64,000 nt of DNA, taken from assembly GCF_000208745.1 (NCBI RefSeq), contig NC_030851.1:4873956-4937955 (forward strand). The letters are read 5' to 3'. The notes beneath the pieces are model-generated. The model did not search any database. It was not told the origin of the DNA and saw only the letters and a program-made list of their open reading frames with translations. The position numbers and the translations under genes are program-made. This stretch comes from Theobroma cacao (lineage: Eukaryota; Streptophyta; Magnoliopsida; Malvales; Malvaceae). Shown piece after piece: positions 24,699 to 37,800 of the stretch. Each line of letters starts with the position of its first letter. Position 1 is the stretch's first letter.

Positions 24699-25586
24699 GG
24701 GTAGAATTCAAAGGTCTTCTCAAAATTCAAAACATTTTAAAAATACACTTTTGATCTTTTTTGTTTCAAAATTATGTTTTAGGTTCCTTAATTGTTAACA
24801 CCGTTAGTCAACAATTAAAAAAAAATTATACGCAATACTAGATAACTATTTTAGAATACAAATGTCCTCTTAAAAAAAATATACTCATGTTTTCTTTCAA
24901 AATTTAATAAAATTCAATATTTGACAAAGGAGAAAACAACTTAAAACTTAATAAAATTCTAAAACGAGATTTGTAAATGCAGTACTTTATCTCGCTTTGA
25001 TAAAATTCAATATTTGATAGAGGAGGAAAAAATTAAAACTTTTAATATATGTCAAAAATCTTTTTACATCACCGCAAACCCAGCAAAATAACAAATTTTG
25101 GGTAAAATTTTTTCACTAAAATTAATAATCACGAGTAAGAAATTAATCTCTTGAACCGACATCATTAAATTTGAAATATCCATCATTGAACAAAAAATTT
25201 ACATTTTAATACATTCTTTTCTATAAAAAAATTTCTCAAACATTTGTAGAAATAAAAAGTTTAATGACAATAGACAAGAAGCTTACGATTTTCATGGTAG
25301 ATACGCTTCAAATTTTCAAACCTTCAAATCAAAATTTTTTAAGTTATTTTTCTCCTAATTAAGGTTTTTGAGGGAATGATAAGCAGTTTTTTAAAAAAAG
25401 AATATAATTCAATTAAAACATAATATAAAAAGTGTTTATATGTTAAAGATTATGTAATATTAGATCTATTTTTTTTTTACTGTTGACTAATGGTGTTAAC
25501 AGTCAATGGACAAAAACATTATTTTGAAACAAGAAGAACAAAAGTGTTATTTTGAAGTGTTTTGAAGAGTTTTTTAAATTTTACTC
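24699..25586. mobile_element. Mutator-like (MULE) non-autonomous element with ~135-bp inverted repeats
   Basis: The first ~135 bp (24699 onward) and the reverse complement of the last ~130 bp (ending 25586) align over their whole length at roughly 75–80% by eye. Shared blocks include CACTTTTG, TTGTTTCAAAA and GTTAACACC(G/A)TTAGTCAACA. The flanks carry a near-perfect 10-bp duplication: AACTTGTTTA (24689–24698) and AATTTGTTTA (25587–25596). Long inverted repeats with a 9–11-bp duplication are the Mutator pattern. There is no transposase. Confidence 0.8.
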
Positions 25587-28500
25587 AATTTGTTTATGCA
25601 TATAGATTTGTACTTGTTAGAGAAATAAGTACTAGTAATAATCAGTTTAAGCTGATTTCTATATAAACCTGTCATCGTTAAGTGTTAATATCTTAATTAA
25701 CAAAAAGTCAAATAAAAAATTTTAATCTTGTGTAAATGATGATATGATATGCAGTGTATATATGGGCATTATTGTGTTATCAATGATCAAACCAAGTCAC
25801 AAGACATGCTAACAATAGGAAGATATATATGCATCGTGACCTCAAATTACAAGAGCAATTTTACATGAGGTATTGGTACAATTAACACTGAAATCTTGTT
25901 TGTCATCTGATTTAAAGGAAAAAAATTTGCAACTATGGTGTCAAAAAAATATGGCAACACAGTACTTTTCATAGAATTCAACTTTTGTCATGCAGTGGCA
26001 AGATGCATGTTGATGATGTTGCAAAGGGGAAAATGATGACAAGTCGAGAAATAAGGATAAAAACAATAAAGAGCACAGGAAAAGCAAACCTGGCCTTTTG
26101 AATGTAGTACTAGTAGATTAGGTGAGTAGGTCAAAACAAAAACTAGTTGAAGCAAGTTATTCTAACATGGCACTTTAATGAGTAGACAGTGAGATGCACG
26201 GTGCATTTATATGACATTGTTTACACGTTTAATCAAAGTAAAAAAATTATTCTTACCCTTTTGCCTTCCAAGTTATTGCAACTGTATTGGATTACAGATG
26301 TTAATAGGTCCAGTTTAGCCCTGTTGAGATGGGAATAAAACAAGAGAGCAGCTGGGCATGGATCTCACATCACCTACCGCCCAACATCCAACCTTTCCAG
26401 AGACATTTTGTTTTTTTTTTTTTCTTTCATTTTCTTCCTCAAAAAGCACATTCAAACTCAACACTTTGAAGGGTGAATGACTTGATGTTAGCCATAAATG
26501 TAGACTTTTTTTAGGTCTTTTTTAACTTTTGGTTTAGGACTATATTAGGAGTTGGTTCTGAAACTGAGACTACTTTTGGGTACCACATGGTCCACTTGGC
26601 CGCTTGCCTCTGTTTATTGGAATTATTGGGCAGTACTGTACCAGGTTTCGAATCCGGTTTTCTGGATTTCAGATTGTTTTGGCTCCAAACAAAAATAAAA
26701 TTTACAGGTTTTACATTTTTCGATTTACATTGGCCTGTTAGAGATATAGAGACATATATAAGAATGCCTTTCATAGGAACAACAAAAGAATTGTATGGTC
26801 TGTACCCCTTTTCTTTCTGAAAAGCACAGAAAGGAGATGCTAAACCTAGCTAGTTTCAAACACCTCCATTCTGAAAAGACAAAGTGCCAATTCTTTTAGG
26901 ATAGAAGGAAATGACATAATATGCCAACTTTTTAATTAGATGTTGCTTACATATATATGTACGCCTAAACTGCTGGACAATTTATCGTTTCAGGCATGTA
27001 CATATGGCTGATGATTAAGCTTCTGATGTGATTAGAAATTGTACTTTTCACCCAACTTTCGATACATGAAAATATACCAGAAGCCCCCTGTTTTCTCTCT
27101 CAAAATTTTCTCTTCTCTGGATTTCAGTAAAATGTCGGTGACTAGATACGGTATATGCTTATGAACACCTAGCTTGAGTTAGCTGCTTGATGCGGTTAGA
27201 TCATAAATGTATCAATAAGAAACTCTGCAGAGAAACACGTGCTGGGCTTCAGAGTTGGAATTCAAAGCCTTACCAGATTACCAGTACAGTTACAGTTTCT
27301 CCGCGTAAACTACGAGGTTGGGACCAGTACTGCTGATTATTCCCAAAACCTCCAAAATGGTTAACTTAATACATTTGACGTGATTCAGTATTTGCATACA
27401 TCTGTGATAATCTTTTAAAAACCTACTCATATCTGTCAAGTGTCAACCATCTCTCTGCTTCCCTGGTGTGAATTGCCTGTTTATCTTTGGTGCATACGTT
27501 TTGGATGTTCAATGCGCATGCATCAAGATTTTATCTACTCCGAAACTTCCTAACTTATCTACCTCTGACACTGCTATAGAAGTCCAGGTGTGTGTCCAAA
27601 CGGGAAAATGACCAGACGCCATCCCTTTTATCTCATGCTTGATAGTAAATCAGTTTCTGCAGCTTTCAACGAAAAAGATTGATGCTCACTGTATGTCTTG
27701 CCCCTGCCGGGGGCCTCGACGACCCTGGCTCACTGTTGCAGGGCGGTAATATTAATCTTTTCAAATGTGCTCATGGTGACATGGTGACATGGTTTGTATA
27801 TCTGGGTACGGATAATCACAACTATGCATGCAGGGCTTGGAATTCGGAAGATAAAAAAAAATGTAAATCCGGAAGGTGCATAGCTAACTGACTACCTACA
27901 GTAAATCCGTAAATCTGTCAACTTTGGTCAATCAACAGAGAATCCTAATCAGAATATGTCCTCGAATTCCCCCACTTATCCCTTAATGTGGCCAGGGCTG
28001 CTGTCCAAAGCTCCAGCCTTTCTAAATTTCCCCGCCAGTGTGCAATTTCCACCCCTAAGCCATCTGCCAATAATAGGATCCACATAGGTTATTTACTTGC
28101 ATGATTTAGGGGTTGTCATACATCTGTCAAGTTGTAATGCATCAGAACCGAAGGAAGTAATTAATGAAAAGAATTACTTCGATGTCTAGATTGCTCCAAG
28201 TAATCTATCGCAACGAGCCAACAATTGCCTCGATATCAAACTTTGAACGTGTGTGTATTCGTAAAGTAAGGTTCATGCCAGAGAATACGATGAAGGGCTA
28301 AAGAGTTACTGTTTAATTTTCTTTAATTACAGCGAATGGGCGTTAACATTAATAGCAAAAAATACGTGTTGTCACCCTGTATGGTAAATGTGGAGGATGC
28401 CCAAAAAATCATTCAACTGTATAACAGGATTAGTTGCTTTTATTAACTTCGTCCTTAAACTGTTTGTCAGGCACCACTTTATCACTACATAATTTTGCAT

Positions 28501-31433
28501 TGGAGATAATCTCGTAGCCATCGCCATTCCACGGACAAGTCATAACAAGTATACCCAGGATCGTCTTTTTTCTCTTGGTTTTTGGTATACTATTACGTAT
28601 ACGTATACATATACATACATGTTGATCTGAATTCAAGTATTTTAAATGCAAACAAAAGAAGATAAATACATCAGGTGTTAAATCTTTTAAATAGTTATAG
28701 GGTTGAAGTAATGGGTGGAAGGTTGTTATCCCAAAAGATACTGTTAACAAATGCAAAACTGAAGCAAGTGTGGTAGTTAATTTTTTTCCTTTCCTAATCA
28801 TAGCCATTGATTTGCCTCCACCCACCGGCCTACATTTCCAACATTAAAATTGAAAGTAATTGTAGAGCTAATTTCTCCTTGAGGCTTGTGAGAGACCCGA
28901 GGGATCATATTCATTCTCTCTCAAGTCGCTCGACAGTCCATGTACTCAACTCATTTATCACGTTGCTTTGGGATGAAGACGAAGAAAAAAGAAAAGGTGG
29001 ATGGAAAGAAAAATATGTACGTTAGCCGCAAAGGTTTCCCTTCGAAAAAGGCTTTTACAGGGTCATCAACTTTTGGACATACTAACTAGATATAGAGATA
29101 TGCTTTTGAAAGGGAGAGCACCTTATTTTGTCTTCGATGACTCTCTCAATGTCTTATCTGGTCCTCTTCACCGTCTCTAGTCTTGGAGCTAAAACACATA
29201 CGGATATGGCAATTCGAATGGGGTTTTTCCTTTTGTCAATCTGTTCCTTCTGCACTGCCAGCTCAACTCATGAAGTAATTAATGATAATTCAATGTGAAC
29301 ATAGAGTGTTTATCTATCTCGTTTTTTCATATATTATAATAGTTCATAGGCACAAGGTACACCAGAAAAGTTTCGAATGAACAAAAGCCTCTCATTTTTC
29401 CATTACCAAGGTGCTAATAAACGTAATGCATGCATGTATATTCCATAGTTATGATTCTGCCATGCATATATAAATCAAAACTAATTAATTTCAACCTCTA
29501 ATTTCCTCGATACTTCACATGCAATTTTAACTTTCTTCCTTTCTGATAGCACAGCAATGCAATATCTGAGAATATATACTGTTTACCTGATCAGCAGATA
29601 CCAAAACTTTCACCAATACCTTGCGTGAATAGATCAGACAAGTAGCTATACATGCATGATGCATCTAATCTAGCATCTAGAGAGAAAGCTATAGCTACGA
29701 ATGAAGATAATAATCATGATCCACATCTCCTACAACAAAAAGGCATGCAGCAGCTATGCTAAGTTTCTGATGCCTTGAAACTTAGTTGTATAGCTAATCC
29801 CATAGCATCTTCAGGAAAAACCCAGGCCTAGTTTGATTGATGATTAAAATTTGAATCAGAAGTAATTAGTAACCAGGACCCCATTCCTATGGTCCCAACT
29901 CCACCTTCACCTTTTAAGGGCCAACCATAGTCTTGGCTGCTTTGAATAAAAACCCCCCTCCTGCTTCTCTTCCACTATATGGATTACAACATTTCCATGT
30001 GCATTTATTCCTGTATTAATCCGCGTAGCGACTCTAATAACTAAGCCAAATGTTTACGCTACCAAAATTCCCACTTGTTTACAATTCAAGTATGGTGTTC
30101 ATATAATAGACACAGTTAATAAATTTACAGTTATTGTATGTCAAAATTTCAATTTCAATCATATATTAATTCTGTTTCCCTGGACATGGAAGCAAACTTA
30201 AGTGAAGATGGCGACGTTTGCAAAGAGGAATATCTTATCTTCTCTTCTTTTCCCCCCATCCCACCATTTTTCTTTTTTGTTTTGTTGCTTTATTATGTGC
30301 TTTTCTCTTTATACACAAGCACATAATTGATTCCATCAGATCGGTTTGTTGCATGGCATTGAGATGTTTTACTTTTCTTCTCATCCTTTTTTCTTATGTT
30401 TTCAATTTAGATTTTAGGCACATTTAATTAGTTTCAAATATTCTATTGCTAGTTTGACGAAAAATATTAACTCTTAAAATGAGAGTAAATATGTACGTAT
30501 TATTGAATTGGATATATGATCATGTAGTCGTAATATATTTTTATAATAAAAAAAATTAATTTTAACATTCATTATTTATAGAAATTTAGTTATTTCATAA
30601 ATTAAAATGTTCAAACTATATACGATTTGTGAACAATATTTTCATTCAACGTTTACTTTTCAGATGTTCGTCAATATAAAGTTTCGTACTACAAAAAGTA
30701 AGCTATAATTGAAAAAGGAAAACCGAAATAAATTTAAAAATATTTATGAGAGGGACAGAAATACCTTTCTTTTTTACTAAACTCCATTAAATAATTCACG
30801 TTTCACACGGCACTGGCTTAGCCATTTATATGCCCATCAATAATCGTCTATACCTATGCCCCTTATTTAGGCTTTTAGGCTTTAGCGGCCCTCCCCTACA
30901 CCAATCAGAAATATATATATAGCAATTACCATTTCTTTTTTTAAATATGTTACAGATATATTAAATTCTTTGGATTAAATTAATGAAATTAATTCAGATT
31001 AAAATACTATATAATATTAATGTGTCATTAGTTAAGCCAATTATGTTAATTGGCTTTCCTATGTGTAGATGGGTTAATTAATTAGTATTCAAAAACTTAG
31101 AGGCCAATTTTAAGGGAGATGACATGGCAAAGGATTCGATTTTTCTACGTCAAAGTAAAAGCGTGAGAGATGGCCACCGTGTCATACATGTCCCCGATCA
31201 CGGTGTCACGAATAACGGAGATAGGACCACGTATGCTACACACACAGTAACAAAAGAGAGAAGAGGAAAAATTACAAAATAAAAATAAAATCTGCACCGT
31301 TGAACAGATCAACGGCTGCGGACGCATCATCTCCTTAGCCGATCGCCTTTTTAACACTCTCTCCTCCGCCTAAAGCCCGAAAAGGAAACAAAGGTTTTTT
31401 CCTTTCTTTTAACTACAACCAAAAGAGAAAAGA

Positions 31434-32584
31434 ATGGGTGATTGTATGAGGAGCTGCAAACGAAGTGCCGAAACAGCAGAGATGGAAGCCTCGAGCACAA
31501 GCTTCTCATTATCAAAGAGAAGAAAAACCGTTGATTCTCGAGAATTGCAGGAATTCGAGTTAACTTCACCGGATATTGAGCTCGAAAACCCTCACTTCCT
31601 TTCAAATTCCCAGGACAAGCCTATTACCGTTGCCACCTCCTCGAATTCCGGTGGAGTACTCGCTGGCGACATGTGTTCAAGCTTCTGCTCCGGCGAGTCA
31701 TCGGCTTCTCGTTGTTCTAGCAATGAGTCTTGTGATATCGTCAACGATAGCTTGAGATTCGTAGATCTAGAGGTGAATTTCGAATTTCCGTTTCGTTTTT
31801 CTTTTGCTTTTTTTTGTTTTACCGTTTGGTTGCTGAGAAAAAAAGAACGAAGGAAATGAACAAAGTGAAAGCCTCTCTATTCGTCAAAAGATTGCCGTTT
31901 CGCATGAGCTTTAATTGATCGTTTTTAGTATATGTTAGACATATTAATTAGTTACCTAATCATAGTTCATGAATGTGCTTTTGCAGGCCAAGAGTTTCGA
32001 AACTGAAATCTCAACGTGCATCAATATCAACAAGTTCAGGTTAATTTTCACTAATTCGTTCATTAAATACTACTATCTTTCTATTTATTTTCATTTTTAT
32101 CCTTCAAATTTTCAAAAAAAACCGAATCGTTTCCCATAACTCTCCCGTTTTTATGATCTCCATTTTTACTCTTTTATTTTTTCAGTAGAGAAACAACTCC
32201 ATTAAGCGAGCTCTGCGGAGACTCAGACGAAATGGAATCGCCTGAGAAAAAACCGCCACCGTCCCCGGCGAAGCCACCGAAGAAGCCGTCCCAAGAGGAG
32301 ATCGACGAGTTCTTTTCCTTCGCTGAAAAGTACGAGCAAAAACGATTTGCAGAGAAGTAAGTGTTCTTTCTTTCTTTCCTTTTTTGGTGGCATAGGATAA
32401 GGAGTGTCACCACAAATGCTCAATGGCGCATTTTAGCATTCGTAGGATCAGGAATCCGAATCTGGCAATCTCTAACTAACTAACAAACTTTTTATTTTTG
32501 CGCGATTTTTGCAGGTACAATTATGATATTGTCAAGGATGTGCCTCTCGACGGTCGATACCAATGGGTTCGGTTAATGCCCTGA
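31434..32584 (+). CDS. Cyclin-dependent kinase inhibitor, KRP/ICK family (KRP6/KRP7-like)
   Basis: Four exons (31434–31772, 31987–32039, 32186–32356, 32515–32584) encode 210 aa. KRP proteins bind CDKA–cyclin D complexes in the nucleus and block cell-cycle progression. The diagnostic C-terminal inhibitory region is complete at residues 165–210, from PSQEEIDEFFSFAEKYEQKR through FAEKYNYDIVKDVPLDGRYQ to WVRLMP. The N-terminal ASSTSFSLSKRRK resembles KRP6/KRP7, and KRRK at 28–31 is a likely nuclear signal. A Ser-rich stretch (about 79–95) and a proline/lysine-rich linker precede the inhibitory domain. The start at 31434 is the first ATG in frame; Met5 and Met17 are alternatives. The 3' UTR holds a GA microsatellite (about 32612–32631). 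The gene is isolated by large spacers on both sides. Confidence 0.95.
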
Positions 32585-32611
32585 AGACAGAGAAACAAAG
32601 AAAGAAAATGA

Positions 32612-32631
32612 AAGAGAGAGAGAGAGAGAGG
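32612..32631 (+). repeat. (GA)n microsatellite in the KRP 3' UTR
   Basis: A run of GA dinucleotides directly after the KRP stop codon, likely within the 3' UTR. Confidence 0.8.
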
Positions 32632-35416
32632 GGGGTTAGAGTAACACGAGGTAGCACGGAGATTGCATTTGACAAAGAAAGAAGGGTTGGCCGGTAGTTT
32701 GTTATTTGTACAGTTCTTTTGCCACTATCTAATGTAAGAAAAAGCAAGCAGGCTCACTTTTTTTTTTTTGCTTTTGTGTACAACGATTTTCAAAGGAGCT
32801 TATTCTATGAATCCTTTTTCAAGTTAGACGAATTTGGAAATAAAAATTTATTAATATCTATCATCTAATTTTAGACCTGTATCCCTATATGGGTAAATGT
32901 CTGTTTTCTGATATTGTTGCATGGCAGTAACTGTCAGTAATTTTTTTTTTTATATAAGAAATGTAGAGCATTGATGGGGATTTGGTTCTATATTTGAAAG
33001 GTGGTTTTTGTTTGAGCTTCTTTTGGCTGTTTTTGTATTGTTGTTTAATTCTTTTTCAGCCTTTCCTTTTTTTGCATTTTTTTTGTTTTGTTATTATTGT
33101 TCTTACTTTTTTATCTTTATGGCTTTTTTCCTCTTAGGCCAGCTTCACTTTCGAAATTACTTATTTGTTTGAAATAGCGGAGGACTGGATTCCTTCAGGT
33201 AAATAATATCATTCCGGACGAATATGGCCGGGGGACCATTAAGAAAGGAAAAAGCATCTGTTTTGAGAGTAACATCATACTACCTTTACTCATTTGTGTA
33301 CAAAATGCCTAAACCCATTTCAATCATTTCAAGTTTCAGTATGCAAATTCACAAAAGAAAAACATCAACACTTTTTCATTAATTGAGTAGTTTAATCTGA
33401 AGCTTTGGGTGTTTTTCTTTTGAGAGAAAGTGAGAACCTTTTTGCCCCCCCTCTCACTAGGATAACGCAAAAAAGTTGATTCTCTTTTTTTATGGGGATT
33501 GCCCAAAGAGGAGGAATGTGTAAATTGGGTCGTTTCATGATTGCACTTGCGCGTTTTTGTTTTTGCCGTTCAGAAATATTCCAAATGTTCACGCTTCAAG
33601 GGAAAGGAAAAGGCTACTTTTACCAGGAAAGTACTGCAAGTGATAACCGTTCATAAAAAAAAAAAAAAGGGAACAAACCACACCTTTGTGTGGGTTGTGC
33701 ACAGAAAATATTCGACATGAGGAGATGACTGAGCCAACAGTGTGCAGCCAGCCAGCCAGCAGGAGATTTTTAAAAAAAAAGAAGAAAAAAACTAAACAAA
33801 CAAAAGGTGGCAAAGAAGGGTACTGTCGGAAACAAACAATGAACATTTGAGGCTAATGCCTAATCGGCTTTCAACACAGTAGTCGTGTCAAAATACTAGC
33901 CTACCCTTCGCGTACCCAAAGCTCCAAGTGAATAAAATAGCAGTCGTAGTAGCAGTACTTAATTGAGAAAGAAGGTGGGGGTGAAAAAGAGGGAAGGGGG
34001 AAGTTTACACGTGCAATGGTGGAGTTTTGGTCTCCTTACTTGTATGGTTCGCTTTGGATCTGATGCGCCTTAATTTCGTTGCAGCCAGAGTGATGGCGGG
34101 GATAGAAAGAATGTTGCTTATTAATGAAGAAGGGGAATTGCTTCGATTAGAATGATGCTTCTTACTACTACGGGGAAAAAACCCATTACGATGCTTACAA
34201 GGGAATTACCGTGTGATTCATTCTGTTCAAGGTTGTCGATTCCTGTGTTAATTTTTTGTTTCAATCTTTATTTAATTGTTTCATCATCTCTTGGATTTAG
34301 ACTTCTCATACGGAATGAAAAAAAAAATGCCGAGGAGCTGAGTGACAATGTGACAAAGTTGCAAACTCTGTTCTTTTTTTTATTGTTAATTAATTAATTT
34401 ATTGTATTCTTGGTCAACCTTGAAAATGGACCCATATTTTTTTTATATGTTTTGCATTACAAAAAATATATAAAATTAATATATATATATACACACACAC
34501 CGATGCTGCAAGTGACAACCACTCCAAGTGCCATGGCCTGCAAAAGCAGCAGGCCAGAGAGAAAGCTGGCAAAGAAGTATATCCAAGGTGTCTAATGCCT
34601 GCGTATGCCAAATGGAAGGGGTTAAAGTGGCTTAAAGATTATTTATTTAGTACAATTTGTTTAATAAACATAAAATCACTTTCGAACTTTGCGAGTAATT
34701 CATTAACTCAACTTTAACTTAAAATTCTCCTCCTTTGTTTTTGCATTTAAAAGGGGAAGGTGGTACAACCGTTTGTAGTGAAAGTGTCCAAAGTAAAAGA
34801 AAACAGGGCTCCCCCAAGCCCTAAAGTTCTGACAGACCGTTGGGCCTTATTCCCCACGTACGTGAACCCAGACAACGGAGCCTGTCGTCAATGGTCCCAT
34901 CGGACCCTTATAAATGCATAGTGCTAGTACTCTATATTTCAAGAGTGTCGAAAATGAAAATTAAATAATAAATAATACATAAAAAAAACAAGATGTCACG
35001 ACACATATGAAAAAGAAAACAGCGTTTGAAGCTTGGTTCTTCCAACAACTGAAATTGGAGTACTATTTTGACATCAATAATGTGAAAGTCCAGAAACGTG
35101 TCATATGAGACTAGCGTACGTTGTCTCATTTTTTTCATACAAATAAGAAATTTGTACTTATTTTTGGATGTCCAACACTCGTCTTTATCTCCACAAATAC
35201 CTTATCCAAACTTTTTCTAAACTAAATAATACTACTGCTGCCGCTGCTGCTGCTGGTTAATCTCAAAGTATATATTGAAATTAAATTTCTCATGTTTTTA
35301 TCTCGACAATGAAAAGACATATTTCTATAATTGTTAATTATTAACTTCTAGATAAACGTCGAAATTCAAGTCTCATCATGTCGGAGTTTTATTTTTTATT
35401 ATTATTTATATAAAAA

Positions 35417-35873
35417 TAATATAATATTTCAAAAAAATTAAAATTATTTTAAAAAATTCAAATAAATTATTTTTATTATATTTAATCAAATTTTTACTTT
35501 TTAATTTTGAGTCAAATAAATCTTTATGATTAATAGTTAATTTATCGTCATTCGTCAATATATTACTTGTCAATTTATACTCACATGACACTGATATGGC
35601 ATTAATGTAAAAAATGAAAAATGTCATATAACCATGTCATCGTATCACGTTAACATAACACATTATCATCAATTATGATATTTCAGCATACCACATCAAT
35701 ATCATGTGGCAAAAAATTATAAGTAATACTTTAACTAAGTCAAATATTGATCATAAAAGTTTATTTGGTTAAAATAAAAATATATAGATTTAATTGAATA
35801 TAATAAAAAAAATAAAGACTTGTATAAAATTTTTTGAATAATTTAAAAACTTCTTTAGATATTATGTTATAAA
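35417..35873. mobile_element. AT-rich palindromic MITE, family shared with 55069–55428
   Basis: The outer ~110 bp on each side are inverted repeats of each other, with shared blocks such as AAAAAATT, TAATCAAATTT/TAATTGAATATAAT and GTTTATTTG(G)TT. The centre contains ATATCATGTGGCA. The same arrangement, including AATATCATGT(A/G), is found in the element at 55069–55428. It has no coding capacity. Confidence 0.65.
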
Positions 35874-36819
35874 AAATTTATTCACACAAAAACAGTATAG
35901 AAACATCAAAACTACATTTAAAAATGATATTTAATGTGCAATTACATTTCTATATTTGCTTTATGTGCTTTTAACTTCTTACAAGCGATGTAATTTTCAA
36001 TTTTCAAATTCATAAATTGTTTGATTAAAGGCATAATTTTCAATTCATTGTATAAATTATAATTTTTAATAAAATTTTTATTAAAAACAAAGAAAGAAAA
36101 TTAGTTTTTAAAATTATTTGTAATTACTATCAAATTAAAATTTAATTAATTTATATTATAATTCACTTACGTCGTAAGTTTATTAAAGTTTATTTTGAAT
36201 TCAATTATATATTGACTTTGAGACAATATAATAAATTATTTAATTAAAATAAATTAATTACCATTTGTGTGAAAAAAAAAATTAATGATAAATAAATGGA
36301 TTAAAACAGAAAAAATTGAAAAAAGGAGAAAAAAGGAAATATAAACAAAAGAGGACATTTTAGTTTTTAAGTAAAATTTGAACAAATATTAATTTGAATA
36401 ATGGTATTTTAATATCAACTACTTTTTAAAAAGAGATAAAGTGTATTTTCAAAACTGATGGCAAAAGGTTTATTTTCTATAAAATCTCATGCATGACAAT
36501 TTTTTTTTCTAATTGAATAACATATACTTTAACATATTTAATAAATAGTTAAATTATAGTTTAACCTAATTAAAATTTAATTTGATAGTAATCAATGGTG
36601 ATTTAAAACTAATTAAATATTTCAATCGTATTTATAACTAATTAAATCTCACAATTTGTAAATAAAAAAAAAGTTTTGAAAAAAATAAGAAATACAATAT
36701 AAATGAATAAATAAATAACAAAGAGGTATATTTATCTTTTCGTTTAAAAGTAATTTGGGTATGAACATTATTACATTTTCAAAACCAAATATCGAGAAAG
36801 TAAAAAGGTGTTTTTGTCA

Positions 36820-37340
36820 CGGGCTAGAACTTTAGATCAACCTCTCATGGTCTTGAGCCATAAAAATAGAGCTTAAGTAAGCACATAAATCACAAACTCA
36901 CTTTCCTAACCTAAAAGATATGTCTAATAGATGGTGGAAGACTCATGTTGACATTGTATCTCACTCAATTGTGCAAGCTCCCATTGCACTAGCTCGAAAG
37001 GGAACCTCGATCCTTGTATCTTTTAAGGGGGCCTTACAATAGAGAAGATCTAGATTTGCTTTAATATCACTTGTCATTAATTGGAGTTTAAAGCTCTGGT
37101 TTGAGAGGGAACCTCGACCCTTGTATCTCTAATAAGGGGCTCACATCAGTGAATATTTGAATTTGTTCTAAAATCACTTGTCATGAACCGAAATTTAAGC
37201 TCAATTCCGTGTAGCCTTAAGCTATGAAAATAAAGTTTAAGTAAATTTATAAATCACAAGTCCATATTATCAACTTAAAAAATATATCTGATAAATGATG
37301 AAAGATTCATATTTATATACTTAAAATCTATCTTATCTCT
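36820..37340. repeat. Diverged two-unit repeat
   Basis: Two related units follow one another. Shared words include GGGAACCTCGA(T/C)CCTTGTATCT, ATAAATCACAA and ATATCACTTGTCAT/AAATCACTTGTCATGAACC. It looks like a decayed interspersed repeat; the class is unknown. Confidence 0.5.
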
Positions 37341-37800
37341 TATTCATGTGAGATACGTAATATTTTTCAAATTAATAAAAATAAATATATTTTTTAATTA
37401 TTTACCCTAATAGTAATTATTCAACTATTTAGAATACTTATCATACGGCACCAATGGGCTTAAGCTTCAAGGCCGCGACCCGAAATGGACGGTCAATTCC
37501 CATTCCGTTACGCCAAAAACCAAATCCACTTACCGGCGTCGTTCATTCACCTAAATCCGGTTCACGATAAAAAACCTTATCCTAAAATGCGCTGGAGTGC
37601 GTAATATCCAACGTGGCAAATGGCATCTTTACAGCACCTCCTCCACCAATATCACAAAATTTCTATTCCACAATAAAAAAGAAAAGGAAAAACCCGACGA
37701 GAATTCACCAACTAAAATCTTATTTAAGTTCTTGATAACTGGGTCCGGAGAATCGTTGGAACCAAAAAAGGAAACCTAGGAATTGGGAAGTCTTGAAGAT

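Larger units (their letters stand above)
20885..31433. other. 10.5-kb gene-poor spacer between PREP1 and the KRP gene
   Basis: No protein-coding gene is supported; the scattered reading frames of 60–131 codons have no family resemblance or splice context. It contains a SINE-like sequence (about 21697–21830), a possible repeat with CGTGT/TAATACG blocks (about 23770–24380), a MULE-like element (24699–25586) and simple repeats. The last 1–2 kb before 31434 should contain the KRP promoter. Confidence 0.6.
32585..37800. other. Spacer between the KRP and TMEM53-like genes
   Basis: No gene is supported. The first ~200 bp are the KRP 3' UTR. Further on are a short AT/AC microsatellite (about 34480–34500), a CTG/CCG-type microsatellite (about 35233–35255), a palindromic MITE (35417–35873), very AT-rich sequence to about 36800, and a diverged two-copy repeat at 36820–37340. 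Confidence 0.6.

Noticed and set aside
27679..27891. GC-rich 70-codon frame containing GCCCCTGCCGGGGGCC
   Set aside because: The GC-rich palindrome is notable, but the peptide matches nothing I know and no further exons join to it.
28430..28825. 131-codon minus-strand frame in the long spacer
   Set aside because: Composition, lack of domains and absence of splice or promoter context fit a chance open frame.
34520..34600. GGCCTGC…GCAGGCC small hairpin
   Set aside because: Seven-base arms only; neither a terminator nor a miRNA precursor of plant size.
35406..35627. 73-codon minus-strand frame
   Set aside because: It lies wholly within the arm of a palindromic MITE.
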